Shown here piece by piece: positions 35,310-43,813 of a stretch of 64,000 nucleotides of DNA (positions within the stretch are counted from its first letter, which is position 1; every line of letters starts with the position of its first letter). This DNA comes from DASYKT01 sp035995185 (lineage in GTDB: Bacteria; Acidobacteriota; Blastocatellia; Pyrinomonadales; Pyrinomonadaceae), in NCBI GenBank assembly GCA_035995185.1, contig DASYKT010000061.1:1-64000 (forward strand). The letters are read 5' to 3'. Below the pieces are notes generated by a model. The model was not told where the DNA came from, ran no database searches, and worked only from the letters and a program-made list of their open reading frames with translations. Both the position numbers and the translations under genes were made by a program.

Positions 35310-36317
35310 TTATCCACACTTTTCCGAGATCAATTCCAATGACCGATCATATCTGTAACCGATATTAAAATGTCCATCGCTAAATTCTTCGTGAATATAA
35401 GGAATGTTCAGCTTCTTACATTTTTTCACAAAAATTCTCGCGCCCAGGTCCAAAGCAAATTCATCGTTAGTTCCCGCATCGAGATAAAGCAGCTTTAAAC
35501 TTTTTAACGCATCGGCATATTTTTCGATCATTCTTACCGGGTCGTGTTCCAGCCATTGCGAGAAAATTGCAAAATCTATCTCGCCGGTTTCCAGATCGAA
35601 GGGAAGATCGAAACCAAGCTCGGCTTCCGGATTGGGTGAATAGCACGCGCTCATTCCCATTAAATTAAAAGCAGGGAAGTCATTTTTGCCCTTCTTTTCT
35701 TCCGCCCAAAATTTTTCTACGAAACTTTTCGGATCGCCTTTGATGGCGCGAAAAGCTTTCGGAATATCGGGCAGATAGCAATGTTCAAAATAAGCATCGC
35801 CGGCGTGCGAAGCGCACAGTCCGAAAACGTCCGGGTGCCGTATCGCATTTACCAGGGCCCCATAGCCGCCCGAAGATTTTCCCATCACCGCGCGCGCGCC
35901 TCGATCGGCAACTGTGCGGAAATTTTCGTCCACAAAGGGCACTATTTCATTAATTAAATAGTCCTCGTAATCGCCTGTAGCGCTTGAGTTTATGTATTGC
36001 GAGCCGCCGTAATAAGTAAAACAATCGGGCATTACCACGATCATCGATTTTATCTTGCCCGCATCGATCAGCCGATCCATTCTTTCCGCCAGGTTCGGCG
36101 AAAAAGCGCTGTCGTTAAGAAGCATCTTTCCCCGCCCGGTAAATCCGGTCAGGCAATAGACCACGGGGAAACTTTTTTCACCATTGCCGCTTTCTTCGTA
36201 TTGTGGCGGCAGGTAGACGTAGAGCTCCCGTTCGTGTTTGTCGCCCAGCGGATTTTCGCGCAAAACTTCGCTTTTATGGTTTAAGATTTTTACGGTTCCC
36301 TTTAAGAGGTGTAACAT
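35310..36317 (-). CDS. Alpha/beta-hydrolase, esterase D / enterochelin-esterase-like
   Basis: The 335-residue protein has the esterase-like strand 'FPVVYCLTGFTGRGKMLLND', the nucleophile elbow AVMGKSSGGYGAL (Ser in GKSSGG), a late Asp in 'YLDAGTNDEFALDLGAR', and the His in EFSDGHFNIGY. No signal peptide is visible. The substrate is unknown. The 24-nt space to the divergent DUF2721 gene must hold both starts. Confidence 0.82.
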   Translation of the reverse strand: MLHLLKGTVKILNHKSEVLRENPLGDKHERELYVYLPPQYEESGNGEKSFPVVYCLTGFTGRGKMLLNDSAFSPNLAERMDRLIDAGKIKSMIVVMPDCFTYYGGSQYINSSATGDYEDYLINEIVPFVDENFRTVADRGARAVMGKSSGGYGALVNAIRHPDVFGLCASHAGDAYFEHCYLPDIPKAFRAIKGDPKSFVEKFWAEEKKGKNDFPAFNLMGMSACYSPNPEAELGFDLPFDLETGEIDFAIFSQWLEHDPVRMIEKYADALKSLKLLYLDAGTNDEFALDLGARIFVKKCKKLNIPYIHEEFSDGHFNIGYRYDRSLELISEKCG

Positions 36318-36341
36318 ATTATTTCGGATTATAGCCTATTT

Positions 36342-36923
36342 ATGCCCAGCCTATTTAATATGAATCCGTCGGGCCTTTCGACCATAATCGAATTCCTGAC
36401 GGCGATGATCACACCGGCGCTGCTGATATCTGCTTCGGGCAGCCTGGTGCTTTCTACTTCGACGCGTTTGGGCCGGGTGATCGACCGCGCGCGGGATCTG
36501 ATCGCCCGTTTGGACGATCTTATTCTGATGGAAAATAAAGATTCCATGCCGTACCATACGCGCCGGCTCGAAGCTAACTTTGATCTGCTGGATAAAGTCA
36601 CCAGCCGCGCGCGCATACTTCAGCGGGCGATGGTGGCGTTCTATCGCGGCCTGGCTTTGTATGTTTTGACCAGTGTGTCGATCGGCATTTCTATTCTTAT
36701 TCCGGCGGCTATCTGGATACCGGTGCCGGTCGGGATAATAGGAATTTTGTTCACCTTTTACGGCAGCCTGCTGATGATGTGGGAAGCGGGAATGGCGACG
36801 ACGACCGTCAACACCGAGATGGATTACACCTGGGAGATCGCCAAAAAACTGGCGCCCAAGGAACTCGCCGGAAAATACAAGATGGGCAAGAACCACGAAT
36901 TGGAGCGCACCGACGGGCAATGA
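36342..36923 (+). CDS. DUF2721 membrane protein
   Basis: The 193-residue protein has an N-terminal membrane segment and LSTSTRLGRVIDRARDL, the DUF2721 hallmark. Two further helices follow (about 95-150). Function is unknown for the family. Its stop overlaps the start of the radical SAM gene (ATGA), so translation of the two is likely coupled. An alternative start at 36360 (MNPSG) is possible. Confidence 0.8.
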   Translation: MPSLFNMNPSGLSTIIEFLTAMITPALLISASGSLVLSTSTRLGRVIDRARDLIARLDDLILMENKDSMPYHTRRLEANFDLLDKVTSRARILQRAMVAFYRGLALYVLTSVSIGISILIPAAIWIPVPVGIIGILFTFYGSLLMMWEAGMATTTVNTEMDYTWEIAKKLAPKELAGKYKMGKNHELERTDGQ

Positions 36924-37936
36924 TCGAACCGGGCTACTTAAAACTTTTACGTGCCGGTGAACTGGAGCGGCGGGTTGAAATGCTCGAGCGCCTGCTTGCG
37001 TCGTGTACCATTTGTCCGAAAGATTGCGGCAACGACCGTTTGAATGATGAAATAGCCGCCTGCTATTCCGGCCGGTTGCCTATCGTTTCCAGTTACACAC
37101 CGCATTTTGGCGAAGAGCCGGCGCTATCAGGCACGCGCGGCGCGGGAAATATTTTTTTCGGCAACTGTAATCTGCGCTGTGTCTATTGCCAGAATTTTCA
37201 GATCTCGCAAACGTGGAAAGAGCAAAAGCGAAACGAGGTCACGCACGAACGTCTGGCCGAAATGATGCTGGAGCTGCAGGCCAAAGGCTGCCACAATATC
37301 GGTTTTGTTTCGCCCACGCATTTTGCTCCGCAAATGGCCCGCGCGGTGCTGATAGCCGCGCAAAACGGTCTGAAATTGCCCATCGTATATAATACGAATG
37401 CCTATGATTCGGTCGAGGTCCTGCGCTTGCTCGAAGGCATTGTCGATGTTTATCTGCCCGACCTGAAATATGCCGAAGACGAGAACGGCTTTGAGTATTC
37501 AAAAGTACGCGGATATACAAAATTTGCGCGCCTAGCGATCGCGGAAATGCATCGCCAGATGGGTGCCAAGCTTACCTTTGACGATGAAGGCCTGTTAAAA
37601 CGCGGCCTGGTCATTCGCTTGCTTGTTTTGCCAAACGATATGGCCGGGATCGCGGAAAATTTGCGCTGGATACGCGAAGAGCTTTCACCGCAGACGGCCG
37701 TGTCGCTAATGGCGCAGTATTATCCGACCAATAAAGCCGACACCGATGAGCGCTACATTTTGCTGTCGCGCCGTATTACGGAACGCGAATGGTATGAGGC
37801 GGTCGGGCAATTAGAAGATGCCGGTAACCACGAAGGCTGGCTGCAGGAATATAACGGGGCTTCGCATTATTACCGTCCGGATTTTACCGACAGCGAAAAG
37901 CCGTTTAAGGATATCAGGGATTTCCAGCAGGTTTAA
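36920..37936 (+). CDS. Radical SAM protein, PflA-like (DUF/AmmeMemoRadiSam-type)
   Basis: The start was chosen at 36920 because it overlaps the upstream stop as ATGA. Longer in-frame versions from 36779 only translate antisense-like sequence. The 338-residue product has an N-terminal Cys cluster (CTICPKDCGNDR) and the radical SAM motif GNCNLRCVYCQNFQIS (CX3CX2C). A barrel with VYLPDLKYAEDENG follows. Members resemble pyruvate-formate-lyase activating enzymes, but the target is unknown and no glycyl-radical enzyme is nearby. The deaminase gene follows 3 nt later. Confidence 0.85.
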   Translation: MIEPGYLKLLRAGELERRVEMLERLLASCTICPKDCGNDRLNDEIAACYSGRLPIVSSYTPHFGEEPALSGTRGAGNIFFGNCNLRCVYCQNFQISQTWKEQKRNEVTHERLAEMMLELQAKGCHNIGFVSPTHFAPQMARAVLIAAQNGLKLPIVYNTNAYDSVEVLRLLEGIVDVYLPDLKYAEDENGFEYSKVRGYTKFARLAIAEMHRQMGAKLTFDDEGLLKRGLVIRLLVLPNDMAGIAENLRWIREELSPQTAVSLMAQYYPTNKADTDERYILLSRRITEREWYEAVGQLEDAGNHEGWLQEYNGASHYYRPDFTDSEKPFKDIRDFQQV

Positions 37937-37939
37937 GAG

Positions 37940-38416
37940 ATGAGCGATTCACACGAACAATTTATGCGCCGGGCGATAGAGCTTGCTCAACGCGGTGTTG
38001 ATACCAACGCCGGGGGGCCGTTCGGCTGTGTGGTGGTAAAAGACGGACATGTCATCGGCGAAGGCTGCAATGAAGTGACCTCGAGCAACGACCCGACCGC
38101 TCACGCAGAAGTCGTCGCCATTAGAAATGCCTGTGCGGCGATCGGCTCTTTCCAGCTCGACGGGTGTCATATTTATACTTCGTGCGAGCCCTGCCCGATG
38201 TGCCTGGGCGCCATGTACTGGGCGCGCCCGGCAAGAATTTTTTACGCCGGTACTCGTGAAGATGCCGCCAGTGCCGGCTTTGACGATCAGTTCATCTACG
38301 AGGAAATGGAAAAACAACTGGAAGACCGAACGATGAAACTCGAAAATCTCTCACGTGAAGAAGCACAAAAAGTTTTTAAGAACTGGGCCGATAAGCCGGA
38401 TAAGATCGAGTACTAA
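37940..38416 (+). CDS. guaD: Guanine deaminase (cytidine-deaminase fold)
   Basis: The 158-residue protein has zinc/catalytic motifs THAEVVAIRNA-type (here TAHAEVVAIRNAC: His ligand and Glu proton shuttle) and TSCEPCPMCLGA (two Cys ligands). The C-terminal 'AGFDDQFIYEEM' and length match Bacillus-type guanine deaminase more than TadA. Guanine deaminase makes xanthine, and the xanthine dehydrogenase genes come next, which supports this reading. tRNA adenosine deaminase remains a less likely alternative. Confidence 0.85.
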   Translation: MSDSHEQFMRRAIELAQRGVDTNAGGPFGCVVVKDGHVIGEGCNEVTSSNDPTAHAEVVAIRNACAAIGSFQLDGCHIYTSCEPCPMCLGAMYWARPARIFYAGTREDAASAGFDDQFIYEEMEKQLEDRTMKLENLSREEAQKVFKNWADKPDKIEY

Positions 38417-38421
38417 GAGCG

Positions 38422-38460
38422 GCGGCAGTAAGCAGCGGCAGTAAGCAGCGGCAGTAAGCA
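38422..38460. repeat. Perfect 13-nt tandem repeat, three copies
   Basis: GCGGCAGTAAGCA occurs three times end to end (38422-38434, 38435-38447 and 38448-38460) in the gap between guaD and xdhA. The same unit in degenerate form lies at 34706 and 35228 and, altered, inside xdhA. Confidence 0.9.
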
Positions 38461-38503
38461 GCAGGCTGACAGCGAGTAGATATTTTCGAGTATTTTGTAA
38501 TTT

Positions 38504-39919
38504 ATGATCAAGTTCATTTTGAATGAACAAACAACCGAAACCGACCTGCCGCCTGGGATGACGGTTCTCGATTTTGTTCGATACCGAAAAGACTTAAAAG
38601 GGACTAAGATCGGCTGCCGCGAAGGCGATTGCGGGGCTTGCACCATCCTGGTCGGCGAACTCGATCATGACAAGGTAAATTATCGCTCGATGACTTCGTG
38701 CCTGATGCCGCTCGCCAACGCTTACGGAAAACATATCGTTACCGTCGAAGGTATCAATAAACCCGACGGCAGCCTGACCAACGTGCAGCAGGCAATGGTC
38801 GATGAAAGCGGAACTCAATGCGGATTTTGCACGGTCGGTTTTGTCATGTCGCTGACCGGGTTTTGTATCGACGATGCGCCGAAAACTTGCCAAGCGGCGG
38901 TTTCATCGGTTGATGGAAATATATGCCGCTGCACGGGTTACAAATCTATCGAGCGCGCCGCGTGCGCCATCAGTGAGCGGTTAGCGGTGGGCAGTGGGCA
39001 GTGGGCAGAGGACAGTGGGCAGAGTGGTGTTCAAGGCAATCTTAATTTTGCGATTGAAAATGACATCGTTCCTTCTTACTTTTCCGGTATAAAAGATAAA
39101 TTAATCGATTTAAAAAACGGCGCAGACTGCCCGCCGTCCGCTGCCCATCGCCAACTGATAGCGGGCGGCACCGATCTCTACGTGCAGCGTCCGGAAGAGA
39201 TGGCCGAAACTTCGGGCAACTATGTTTTCGACAATTCCGATCTGCGGCGGATCACGCAAAATGAAACGCACGTTGAAGTCGGCGCTTCAGCCGTGGTTAC
39301 CGACCTGATGGTTTCGCTTGTTTTCGTGCGCCTGTTTCCCGATCTCTATAAACATCTGAAACTTGTGTCTTCAACGCCGATCCGAAATATGGCGACGCTT
39401 GCCGGGAATTTCGTCAACGCTTCGCCCATCGGCGATATGACTGCGTGGTTTTTGGCGCTCGATGCGGAGATCGAATTATCGGCAGGTGATTCAAGCCGTT
39501 GGATGCATCTCAAGGACCTTTATCTCGGTTACAAGCAGCTTGCTAAAACGGAAGACGAATTCATTACCAACATTCGCTTCAAAAAAGATTTTACGCATTT
39601 CAATTTTGAAAAGGTCTGCAAGCGCACGTATCTTGACATTGCCTCGGTCAACACGGCGATCTCACTGCGAGTCGAGGGGGATATTATTTCCGACGCGCAT
39701 GTTTCCGCCGGCGGCGTTGCGCCGACCCCGCTTTATTTGACGAAAACCTCGGAATACTTGCGCGGCAAAGAAATAAACGAAATGACGATCGCCGAAGCCG
39801 CTAAAATTATTCAAACCGAGATCAGCCCGATCTCCGACGTGCGCGGCTCCGAAGCATACAAAAGATTATTGCTGCGCCAGCTTTTCACGGCGCATTTTGT
39901 GGAATTATTTAATATGTAA
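38504..39919 (+). CDS. xdhA: Xanthine dehydrogenase small subunit ([2Fe-2S] + FAD)
   Basis: The 471-residue product has an N-terminal plant-type ferredoxin domain with GCREGDCGACTILVGE, and a second cluster domain with GTQCGFCTVGFVM and NICRCTGY (about 1-157). The FAD domain follows, with QLIAGGTDLYVQ and 'TPIRNMATLAGNFVNASPIGD' (about 215-400), then a CO-dehydrogenase flavoprotein C-terminal domain. The linker at about 161-173 and the stretch at about 206-217 are encoded by imperfect inverted copies of the local GGGCAG repeat. It passes electrons from the molybdenum subunit to NAD+. Confidence 0.93.
   Translation: MIKFILNEQTTETDLPPGMTVLDFVRYRKDLKGTKIGCREGDCGACTILVGELDHDKVNYRSMTSCLMPLANAYGKHIVTVEGINKPDGSLTNVQQAMVDESGTQCGFCTVGFVMSLTGFCIDDAPKTCQAAVSSVDGNICRCTGYKSIERAACAISERLAVGSGQWAEDSGQSGVQGNLNFAIENDIVPSYFSGIKDKLIDLKNGADCPPSAAHRQLIAGGTDLYVQRPEEMAETSGNYVFDNSDLRRITQNETHVEVGASAVVTDLMVSLVFVRLFPDLYKHLKLVSSTPIRNMATLAGNFVNASPIGDMTAWFLALDAEIELSAGDSSRWMHLKDLYLGYKQLAKTEDEFITNIRFKKDFTHFNFEKVCKRTYLDIASVNTAISLRVEGDIISDAHVSAGGVAPTPLYLTKTSEYLRGKEINEMTIAEAAKIIQTEISPISDVRGSEAYKRLLLRQLFTAHFVELFNM
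38985..39157. repeat. GGGCAG-type inverted repeat inside the xdhA coding region
   Basis: The left arm, about 38985-39024, contains tandem GTGGGCAG units. The right arm, about 39122-39157, is the imperfect reverse complement: its reverse complement includes ATGGGCAGCGGACGGCGGGC, against GTGGGCAGAGGACAGTGGGC at left. Both arms remain in frame. Confidence 0.7.
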
Positions 39920-39980
39920 GAAGCCACCGTCGTTTAGATCGATGGGGCTGTCGCGAAGGCGAGACGCCGGCGATACTTGA

Positions 39981-42257
39981 ATGAAAAACCTCGACTCAAA
40001 AACACACGTTCGCGGCGAATCCGTTTATCTCGACGACATTCCTCTGCTCAGAGGGACGCTGTTTGCGTGTGTATTTGATTCGCCTATCGCGCACGGTAAA
40101 TTAAAAGGCGTTGAGATATCTAAAGCCGAAAAATGCGCGGGTGTTCATAAAATAATTCTTGCCAAAGACATTGTCGGCGAGAATGAAATAGGTGGTGTTA
40201 TCCCGGACGAACCACTGCTTGCCGACGCGGAGGTTCATTTTCAGGGAATGCCGATCGCCATTGTATTGGCCGAAACGGAAGAGCAGGCGCGGCATGCAGC
40301 GAAGCAGATCACGGCTGAGATAGAACCGCTGCCGGTAGTGACCGATCCGCGCGTTGCGTATGCGAACAACGACCTGATCGTTCCGCCCAAACGTTTCAAA
40401 CTGGGCGACACCGATACCGCGTTCCGGAATTGCGAGCACGTTTTCGCAGGCCGCACCGAACAGAACGGGCAAGAGCACCTCTATATCGAAACACAGGGCG
40501 CTTACGCCGTTCCGGCTGAGCAAGGCGGAATGAAAATCTATTCTTCCACCCAGGGGCCGACCGCCGTTCAACGCGCCGTTTCCCGCGTCACAAATTTGCC
40601 GATGCATCAGATCGAGGTGGACGTCACACGGCTTGGCGGCGGCTTTGGCGGCAAGGAAGACCAGGCAAATGCCTGGGCGGCAATTTGCGCGGTTGGCACG
40701 CAGTTGACGCGGCGCCCGGTGAAGTATGCGCTGCACCGGATGGAAGACATGCGCATGACCGGCAAGCGCCACCCGTATTCATCCGATTACAAGATCGGTT
40801 TGGACAAAGACCTGAAAATTGTCGCCTACGAAGCCGAGTTTTTTCAAAACGCAGGGGTATCGGCCGATCTTTCGCCGCCCGTGCTCGAACGCACACTTTT
40901 TCACTGCACAAATTCCTATTACATTCCGCACGTGACCGTTGCCGCCTATAGCTGCCGGACACATCTGCCGCCCAACACCGCTTTTCGCGGGTTCGGCGGG
41001 CCGCAGGGAATGTTTGTCATCGAAGCCGCGATCGCGCACGCTGCCGATAAACTGGGAGTTTCAGCAAGCGACATTCAGCGAAAAAATCTTTTGCGTAACG
41101 GCGACGAATTTCCTTACGGCCAATTAGCCGAGAGCGAAGCGGAAACAACCTGGTCGCAGGCCGATGGGAAATTTGATTTTGCCGCGCTGCAAATGCAAGC
41201 CGACGAATTTAATAAAACCAGCAAATACCAGAAAAAAGGCGTGGCGCTGATGCCGATCTGTTTTGGCATCTCATTTACCAAAACGCCGATGAACCAGGCG
41301 CGTTCGCTGGTGCACGTTTATACCGACGGAAGCGTGGCGGTTTCGACCGGCGCTGTCGAGATGGGACAGGGCGTCAACACCAAGATGGCCCAGGTTGCCG
41401 CCGAAGTTTTTTCGCTCCCGATCGAAAGCGTCCGCGTGCACACGACCAACACGCTGCGCATTGCCAACACTTCGCCGACCGCTGCCTCCGCCGCCGCCGA
41501 CTTAAACGGCAAAGCGACGCTAATGGCTTGTGAAGAAATATCCCGGCGTCTGAAAGAAGTCGCGCTCCCTTTGGTCGAAGCGCAAAGCGTCCAAGACATC
41601 ACGCTGGAAAACGGCTTTGTGTGCAACAAAGGCGAGAAGACCAGCCTCGATTGGCACACGCTGTTAAATGAAGCCTACCTACAGCGCGTCAGCCTAAGCG
41701 AGCATGCGCACTACGCTACGCCCGGCATCAATTTCGACTGGGGAACGGCCAAAGGCCACCCGTTTGCCTATCACGTGTATGGCACCGCGATCACCGGCGT
41801 GACGGTCGATTGCCTGCGCGGCCGGTATGAGATCGATTACGTTAAGGCGTGCCACGATTTCGGAAGCTCGATGAATACCGCGGTCGATTTCGGTCAGATC
41901 GAAGGCGGCATCGTCCAGGGCATCGGCTGGATGACGATGGAAGAAGTCGTCTATGACGCCGAGGGCAGGCTGCGCTCCAACGCGCTTTCCACCTATAAAG
42001 TCCCCGACATTCACTCCGTGCCGCGCGAGATAGAATTTATCCCGCTCGAAACGACACGCGAAAATCTGGCGATCTTTAATTCCAAAGCCGTCGGCGAACC
42101 GCCGCTGATGTACGGCATCGGCGCATACTTTGCCATAAGAAATGCGATCAAGGCATTCAGAGATCACGCACCCGCTGACACAGGTGCTACTGACCCGAAC
42201 CCCGAATTCGACGCGCCGTTCACGCCGGAGAAAGTGTTAATGAATTTATATGGTTAA
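39981..42257 (+). CDS. xdhB: Xanthine dehydrogenase molybdenum-binding large subunit
   Basis: The 758-residue product carries the N-terminal a/b hammerhead domain (HVRGESVYLDDIP). Molybdopterin-binding motifs include 'RLGGGFGGKEDQA', the 'PPNTAFRGFGGPQG' loop with the substrate Arg, and GAVEMGQGVNTKM. The catalytic Glu is in KAVGEPPLMYGIG near the C-terminus. It hydroxylates hypoxanthine or xanthine to urate. The gene lies 61 nt after xdhA. With guaD upstream and xdhC downstream, the locus encodes guanine-to-urate catabolism. Confidence 0.94.
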   Translation: MKNLDSKTHVRGESVYLDDIPLLRGTLFACVFDSPIAHGKLKGVEISKAEKCAGVHKIILAKDIVGENEIGGVIPDEPLLADAEVHFQGMPIAIVLAETEEQARHAAKQITAEIEPLPVVTDPRVAYANNDLIVPPKRFKLGDTDTAFRNCEHVFAGRTEQNGQEHLYIETQGAYAVPAEQGGMKIYSSTQGPTAVQRAVSRVTNLPMHQIEVDVTRLGGGFGGKEDQANAWAAICAVGTQLTRRPVKYALHRMEDMRMTGKRHPYSSDYKIGLDKDLKIVAYEAEFFQNAGVSADLSPPVLERTLFHCTNSYYIPHVTVAAYSCRTHLPPNTAFRGFGGPQGMFVIEAAIAHAADKLGVSASDIQRKNLLRNGDEFPYGQLAESEAETTWSQADGKFDFAALQMQADEFNKTSKYQKKGVALMPICFGISFTKTPMNQARSLVHVYTDGSVAVSTGAVEMGQGVNTKMAQVAAEVFSLPIESVRVHTTNTLRIANTSPTAASAAADLNGKATLMACEEISRRLKEVALPLVEAQSVQDITLENGFVCNKGEKTSLDWHTLLNEAYLQRVSLSEHAHYATPGINFDWGTAKGHPFAYHVYGTAITGVTVDCLRGRYEIDYVKACHDFGSSMNTAVDFGQIEGGIVQGIGWMTMEEVVYDAEGRLRSNALSTYKVPDIHSVPREIEFIPLETTRENLAIFNSKAVGEPPLMYGIGAYFAIRNAIKAFRDHAPADTGATDPNPEFDAPFTPEKVLMNLYG

Positions 42258-42313
42258 ATTGCGTTGCCGGGCAAGTAAAAATAAAGGCAAAAGCCGCTTG
42301 AAATCCAAAGAAA

Positions 42314-42347
42314 GAAAATCTCAAACCCTTATCGGCTTGAGATTTTC
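42314..42347 (-). terminator. Bidirectional hairpin between xdhB and the convergent unknown gene
   Basis: GAAAATCTCAA (42314-42324) pairs perfectly with TTGAGATTTTC (42337-42347). On the minus strand the hairpin is followed by TTTCTTTGG-like T-rich sequence, so it should end the minus-strand gene. On the plus strand the T-run is poor. Confidence 0.7.
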
Positions 42348-42370
42348 CGGGTTTGGAATAGGAGGAATCG

Positions 42371-43465
42371 TTATTTGATCTGCTCCAATTCTCTACGTTC
42401 GATAATTTCTCCCTTCGCATCTCTTATCTCAAGAACAGGATTTGTCCTTCCGGCAAGTTCCAGAACCCGAACGTTGACAAAAAAGTCGTTGTCGGCGCAT
42501 TCATGGTCGAAGAACTCTATACCGCCCTCAAAATAAGTTCCGGTATGGATCATATACCAGGTATTCGGCAGCATGGGAAATTGATTAGGACCCGAGGCGG
42601 AGCCGAAGAAATTCGGGGTGCCGGCGAGCACTGGTCCGCTTCCGCCTGCCGTCCAGGTGGTCCAGGCACGATCAAGGAGGGGGCCGTTGTTTCCGGGCGA
42701 AGACCCACCCGGCCACGTCATGGGGATCGTTCCGGTGCCTTGGTAGTGCAGCCTCCATTCACTGGTCATTGCATTGGCGCCCAGAGAAAGAAAACTGACA
42801 TAATTCAAATATGCCTGCATTGAATTATTGAACGAAGTCATAGCGGATGTCAGCGGCGAGGGTTGGAATTTAAGCGTATATGGAGAGGAAATAGGGCCTG
42901 AGCCTCTATAAACCAATTGGTCTTTAACTACCCTGGGGTTTATCGGAGGACAACAGGGATCAAAGCTTGTATCGGGTAATGCTCTGACTTCGCAAAGAGT
43001 GACATGCATGAACCTCTTTCCTGTTGCCCGCCCGAATAAAGTCAATGTTGCCGCACTGCTGTCCGCCGCGTTAGGAGCGGTGGAGGAATCACCTTCGTCA
43101 CCGAGCGTATGGGTAGTGAGGGTGCTGTAGTACCCGCTCGAACTGGACGTGTTCAGATCGACGCGGGTAATATTGAACCCCAGACCTTGTCCGTTGTATT
43201 GCCCGCGAATAGTCACGCATGAGGTGCTGTCGCTGGCCTGTGTACCGGTCGAATTTGAAAAAAATACGTCGTAGTCTTCGGTGGGAACGCCGGTAAAATC
43301 CCTGTTAAGTGAGCTATAAGGAAGCGTTCTTATTGAGGTAAGAGAAGGGCCGGTTATGGTATGTGCTGAAACTACGCCCGAGCCTTCATATATAACAACT
43401 GTTTGAGCGGCCGCCGCGGCCGCTGAAAAAAGCAGCGTCAGTGCGATCGTGAGAAATTTTTTCAT
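42371..43465 (-). CDS. Secreted protein of unknown function
   Basis: I do not recognise this 364-residue protein. It has a clear signal peptide (MKKFLTIALTLLFSAAAAAAQ) preceded by a good AAAGGAG. The mature part is rich in Ser, Thr, Gly and Asn with many aromatic residues, as in secreted beta-proteins. A Cys/Pro cluster (DPCCPPINP) at the middle separates two parts. Both parts begin with a similar 'VIYEGSG' / 'LVYRGSG' strand, which suggests two related domains. It lies on the opposite strand between xdhB and xdhC. Confidence 0.7.
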   Translation of the reverse strand: MKKFLTIALTLLFSAAAAAAQTVVIYEGSGVVSAHTITGPSLTSIRTLPYSSLNRDFTGVPTEDYDVFFSNSTGTQASDSTSCVTIRGQYNGQGLGFNITRVDLNTSSSSGYYSTLTTHTLGDEGDSSTAPNAADSSAATLTLFGRATGKRFMHVTLCEVRALPDTSFDPCCPPINPRVVKDQLVYRGSGPISSPYTLKFQPSPLTSAMTSFNNSMQAYLNYVSFLSLGANAMTSEWRLHYQGTGTIPMTWPGGSSPGNNGPLLDRAWTTWTAGGSGPVLAGTPNFFGSASGPNQFPMLPNTWYMIHTGTYFEGGIEFFDHECADNDFFVNVRVLELAGRTNPVLEIRDAKGEIIERRELEQIK

Positions 43466-43813
43466 TTGTTTTCTCCTTTTAATGCGGGAGGATGGGAAAA
43501 AGTCGGTAGGCCGGCATTTCAGGGCAATATATTTCTCCCGTAAGTATATTTACCGGTGAAACAGCCTACGCAAAAATAATCGACGAAACGTCTGCAGCCG
43601 GGATAACAGATGATCACAGACGACGGATTACTTTTTGCTCTTAATTGCGAGCAACCCCTTGAGTTTTACTGCATAGATTTTTCGCCTGGTAGAGCAGGTT
43701 TGGGAAAGGCGAAACTTCGGATTTGCCGGTAAGCGTGACATCTTTTCGCGGTAATTGCAATAAGTTTTCTGTCGGTTTATGCGTTCCACTGTCTCTGTGG
43801 TAAAAATTAGCTG
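43466..43813. other. Intergenic stretch upstream of xdhC and the divergent secreted gene
   Basis: This 348-nt gap is between divergent starts. Apart from the ribosome binding site (CTCCTTTT on the plus strand) of the secreted gene, I see no gene or strong repeat. Two divergent promoters are expected here but none stands out. Confidence 0.5.

Noticed and set aside
36779..36919. Longer N-terminus for the radical SAM protein
   Set aside because: The 47 extra residues read through the DUF2721 gene in another frame, and the ATGA overlap gives a better start at 36920.
38422..38460. Tandem 13-nt repeats as a CRISPR array
   Set aside because: The units are directly adjacent with no spacers, too short, and no cas genes are present.
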